Below, piece by piece: positions 14,463 to 16,922 of a DNA stretch of 16,922 nt. Numbering within the stretch: the stretch's first letter is position 1; each line of letters opens with the position of its first letter. The DNA lies in contig DCFP01000070.1 of the NCBI GenBank assembly GCA_002319925.1, positions 1-16,922 of the forward strand, given 5' to 3'. Below the pieces are notes generated by a model. It was not told the origin of the DNA, did not search any database, and saw nothing but the letters and a program-made list of their open reading frames with translations. This DNA comes from Holophagaceae bacterium UBA1801 (GTDB taxonomy: Bacteria; Acidobacteriota; Holophagae; Holophagales; Holophagaceae). A program made the translations under genes and the position numbers.

Positions 14463-14482
14463 GGCATATGCCTCTGAGCCAA

Positions 14483-15796
14483 TCATTCCAAGCCGAAAGC
14501 GGAGGTCTCGAGTTCCCGTTTCACGACCGACATGAACTGATCTGCCACGGATCCGTCGATGATGCGGTGGTCGAAAGTCAGGCTGGAAAGCATCATCTGG
14601 CGGATGGCGATGGTGTCAGTGCCATCGGCGGCTGTGATCACGGCAGGCCGTTTGACGATTCCTCCGATGCCCTGGATGGCTACCTGGGGCTGGTTGATGA
14701 TGGGGAGGCCAAAGAGATCGCCGTAGACGCCGGGATTAGTGATGGTGAATGTGCCTCCCTGGATCTCTTCCGGCTTGAGCTGCTTCGTGCGGGCGCGGTC
14801 CGCTAGATCATTCAGCCCCCGGGCCAGTCCTCCGAGGTTCATCTGGTCTGCGTTCTTAATCACAGGCACGAGTAAACCCCAATCCAGATTTACGGCGATT
14901 CCAAGGTGGATGTCCTGCTTGTAGACGATGGAATCACCATCCACCGAGGCATTCACGATCGGGAAAGCCCTGAGGGCCTTGATGGCAGCAGCCATGATGA
15001 AGGGCATGTAGCTGAGCTTGGTGCCGTAGGCTTGCTCGAAACTGGATTTGTGGCGATTCCTCAAGGTGGCCACATGCGTCATATCGATTTCAAAGACGGT
15101 GTAGACGTGGGCGCTGGTGCGCTTCGAAGCGATCATGTTCTCGCTGATCGCCTTGCGCATCCGGCTCATGGGTTCGGATTTGATGCGTTCACCGGAGGCG
15201 AAAACGGGTGTCGAGGGAAGAGCCATCGTTGGAGAAATATTGGGGGCTCCCGCAGGAATATTCACTGCCGCGGTGGAGGAGCCCGCGGGCTGACTGCTGG
15301 CCATCTCGGCGAGATGCTTCTCCATGTCTTCCTTGGTCACGCGCCCCAGGTAGCCCGTACCTTTCACCGAGAGGAGATCAACGCCATGGGCTTCCGCCAT
15401 CTTCCTGACGAGGGGGCTTGATTTTGTGGCCAGTCTGGATTCCAGGGAGTTGTCGCCCGCAGACGAGGCGACAGGAAGTGACGGACTTTTCCGAGTCTCG
15501 CCCGTCGTCTTGGAAGCGACGGTCTCCACGGCCGGGATTGGCGAAGCGGGCTTCTCATCGGCTTTCCCCAGGCGGGCGACCACGGTTCCCACCGGAACGG
15601 TAGTATTCACAGGGACGAGGATTTCAATCAACACGCCTTCCGCAGGGGAGGGGATTTCCGCATCAACCTTGTCGGTCGAAATCTCGTAGAGGGTTTCGTC
15701 TTTCCGGATGCTCTCGCCAGCACTGCGATGCCATTTGAGGATGGTCGCTTCCGCGATGGATTCTCCCATCTGAGGCATGATGATATCGAAGGCCAT
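14483..15796 (-). CDS. 2-oxoacid dehydrogenase E2 component (dihydrolipoamide acyltransferase)
   Basis: E2 transfers acyl groups from a lipoyl arm to CoA in the 2-oxoglutarate, pyruvate or branched-chain dehydrogenase complexes. The 437-residue protein has one lipoyl domain (1-76; lipoylated Lys43 in STDKVDAEI), a Pro/Ala/Ser-rich linker, an E3/E1-binding domain (about 126-162; SSPLVRKMAEAHGVDL), another linker, and the catalytic core (about 205-437) with the active-site LTFDHRIIDG (His410, Asp414). A single lipoyl domain and overall similarity suit a succinyl- or branched-chain-type E2. Substrate cannot be settled here, as no E1 or E3 gene is in the window. The start is ATG 15796, with AGGAG 6 bases upstream; a frame extension to 15868 overlaps gatA and is rejected. 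It follows gatA by 8 bases. Confidence 0.93.
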   Translation of the reverse strand: MAFDIIMPQMGESIAEATILKWHRSAGESIRKDETLYEISTDKVDAEIPSPAEGVLIEILVPVNTTVPVGTVVARLGKADEKPASPIPAVETVASKTTGETRKSPSLPVASSAGDNSLESRLATKSSPLVRKMAEAHGVDLLSVKGTGYLGRVTKEDMEKHLAEMASSQPAGSSTAAVNIPAGAPNISPTMALPSTPVFASGERIKSEPMSRMRKAISENMIASKRTSAHVYTVFEIDMTHVATLRNRHKSSFEQAYGTKLSYMPFIMAAAIKALRAFPIVNASVDGDSIVYKQDIHLGIAVNLDWGLLVPVIKNADQMNLGGLARGLNDLADRARTKQLKPEEIQGGTFTITNPGVYGDLFGLPIINQPQVAIQGIGGIVKRPAVITAADGTDTIAIRQMMLSSLTFDHRIIDGSVADQFMSVVKRELETSAFGLE

Positions 15797-15804
15797 GGGA
15801 ACTC

Positions 15805-16922
15805 CTAAGCATCTAGAGGCGGCGATTTGCGATGGTGATCCGTGACCGATTGGAAGGCCCAGGCCCACTCCAAAAGCTTTACATCGGAAAGGGATGGACC
15901 AATGAGTTGCAGGCCGACTGGCAAGGCTTTTTGCGGTTCATCCGCGGGAGCAGCAAAGCCTGCGGGGATGGATAGACAGGGCAGGGCAGCCAATGAGGAC
16001 GTGACTGTAAAAACGTCAGCCATGTACATGGACATGGGGTCCTGGAGTTTGGAGCCGATCTTGAATGCGACCGTGGGACTGACGGGGGTCAGCAGCACAT
16101 CCACCTTCTTGAATGCCTCGGTGAAATCCCGGGCGATGAGGGTTCGCGCTTTCAAGGCCTTCAAATAGTAGGCGTCGTAATAACCCTTTGAGAGGCAAAA
16201 CGCCCCGAGCAAAATGCGGCGCTTGACCTCGGGGCCGAAACCCTTGTCACGAGTCTCGGAGATCATCCCGTGCAAGCTCTGGCCATTCTCGCGGAGACCG
16301 TAGCGCACTCCATCGAACCGGCTCATGTTGCTGCTGACCTCCGATGTGCAAATCAGGTAGTAGGTTTCGATGGCGTACGAAGTCGTCGGCAGCGAAACAT
16401 CCACCAGTTCTGCTCCCTCGGATGCCAAGTCATGTATGGCTGTTCCAATCACCTGGCGAACGCCAGGATCTATCCCATTTTCGAAATACTCTTTTGGCAA
16501 CCCGACCCTGAGCCCCTTCAAATTGCCGGCCTTGAGATCTACCAATCTCTCTCGATCCGGTAGGTCCATGCTCGTCGAGTCCAGCGGATCCTTTCCCGCG
16601 ATCACTGAGAGTCCAGCGGCAAGATTCCGTGCGTTCGAGGCGACGGGACCCACTTGGTCCAGACTCGAAGCCATCGAGGTAATGCCATAACGGCTCAGCA
16701 CTCCATAGGTTGGACGCAATGCGGTCACATTGCAAAAGCTGGCGGGAAGCCTTACGGAACCGCCTGTGTCGGTACCTAGCGCGAAGGGAACATAGTTCGC
16801 GGAGACGGAAACAATGGATCCTGAGCTACTCCCACCTGGGACGCGGGAGGTATCCCACGGGTTCCTGGTTGGACCGAAAACACTGTGCTCTCCACTGGAT
16901 CCCATGGCAAATTCGTCCATGT
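15805..16922 (-). CDS. gatA: Aspartyl/glutamyl-tRNA amidotransferase subunit A (partial, N-terminus off right edge)
   Basis: GatA is the amidase subunit of GatCAB. It frees ammonia from glutamine to convert Glu-tRNA(Gln) or Asp-tRNA(Asn) to the amide form. About 372 C-terminal residues of an expected 480-490 are present, and the frame stays open to the edge. Amidase-signature motifs are MDEFAMGSSGE, RVPGGSSSGS (with the cis-Ser) and GTDTGGSVRLPASFCNV (with the nucleophilic Ser). They are followed by LRPTYGVLSRYG and SLDQVGPVA, all typical of GatA rather than other amidases. The catalytic Lys lies outside the window. Its stop at 15805-15807 is 8 bases before the E2 start, so the pair forms an operon. 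The ATG at the edge is internal. Confidence 0.95.
   Translation of the reverse strand, partial: MDEFAMGSSGEHSVFGPTRNPWDTSRVPGGSSSGSIVSVSANYVPFALGTDTGGSVRLPASFCNVTALRPTYGVLSRYGITSMASSLDQVGPVASNARNLAAGLSVIAGKDPLDSTSMDLPDRERLVDLKAGNLKGLRVGLPKEYFENGIDPGVRQVIGTAIHDLASEGAELVDVSLPTTSYAIETYYLICTSEVSSNMSRFDGVRYGLRENGQSLHGMISETRDKGFGPEVKRRILLGAFCLSKGYYDAYYLKALKARTLIARDFTEAFKKVDVLLTPVSPTVAFKIGSKLQDPMSMYMADVFTVTSSLAALPCLSIPAGFAAPADEPQKALPVGLQLIGPSLSDVKLLEWAWAFQSVTDHHRKSPPLDA

Overview
The window is GC-rich and gene-dense. All its long genes have ordinary housekeeping or signalling functions. GatA (tRNA-dependent amidation), an ArgR-type repressor, an ADP-forming acetyl-CoA synthetase, a two-domain PPK2 and a CHASE4-GGDEF protein together lead me to suspect an Acidobacteriota lineage such as Holophagae (Geothrix-like). 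That is an inference from gene content and style, because no rRNA or diagnostic marker is present.

Layout. At 1-1264 a class-III aminotransferase of the acetylornithine type (minus, cut by the left edge) diverges from argR (plus). The AT-rich strip between them holds several palindromes that look like ArgR operators. coaD (minus) follows, convergent with argR. It diverges from a plus-strand run: CHASE4-HAMP-GGDEF diguanylate cyclase, ddl, a very short FlgC-like rod protein, ADP-forming acetate-CoA ligase, polyphosphate:AMP phosphotransferase, an orphan membrane histidine kinase and glutamine-dependent NAD synthase. NAD synthase converges, with only 5 bases between, on a minus-strand nitrilase-family amidohydrolase. 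Next come an HD phosphohydrolase related to the SpoT hydrolase domain (plus) and a 98-residue unknown protein (plus).

The stretch 13912-14340 has no protein gene. It holds two copies of a structured element whose ends copy the 3' end (T-arm plus acceptor) of the neighbouring tRNA-Leu(CAA) gene, which lies on the minus strand with its own promoter and a probable short terminator. At the right end are a 2-oxoacid dehydrogenase E2 acyltransferase and, 8 bases upstream of it in the same operon, gatA, which runs off the window.

Functional links. argR probably represses itself and the divergent aminotransferase. Acetate-CoA ligase (uses ADP, makes ATP) and the phosphotransferase (makes ADP from AMP and polyphosphate) are neighbours and could cooperate in energy metabolism. 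The rest looks like ordinary adjacency of core genes. The most unusual material is the pair of tRNA-end-like repeat elements. Second tier are the argR operator cluster and a 13-bp hairpin that buries part of the ribosome binding site of the phosphotransferase gene. I found no CRISPR array, transposase, phage gene or defence system.
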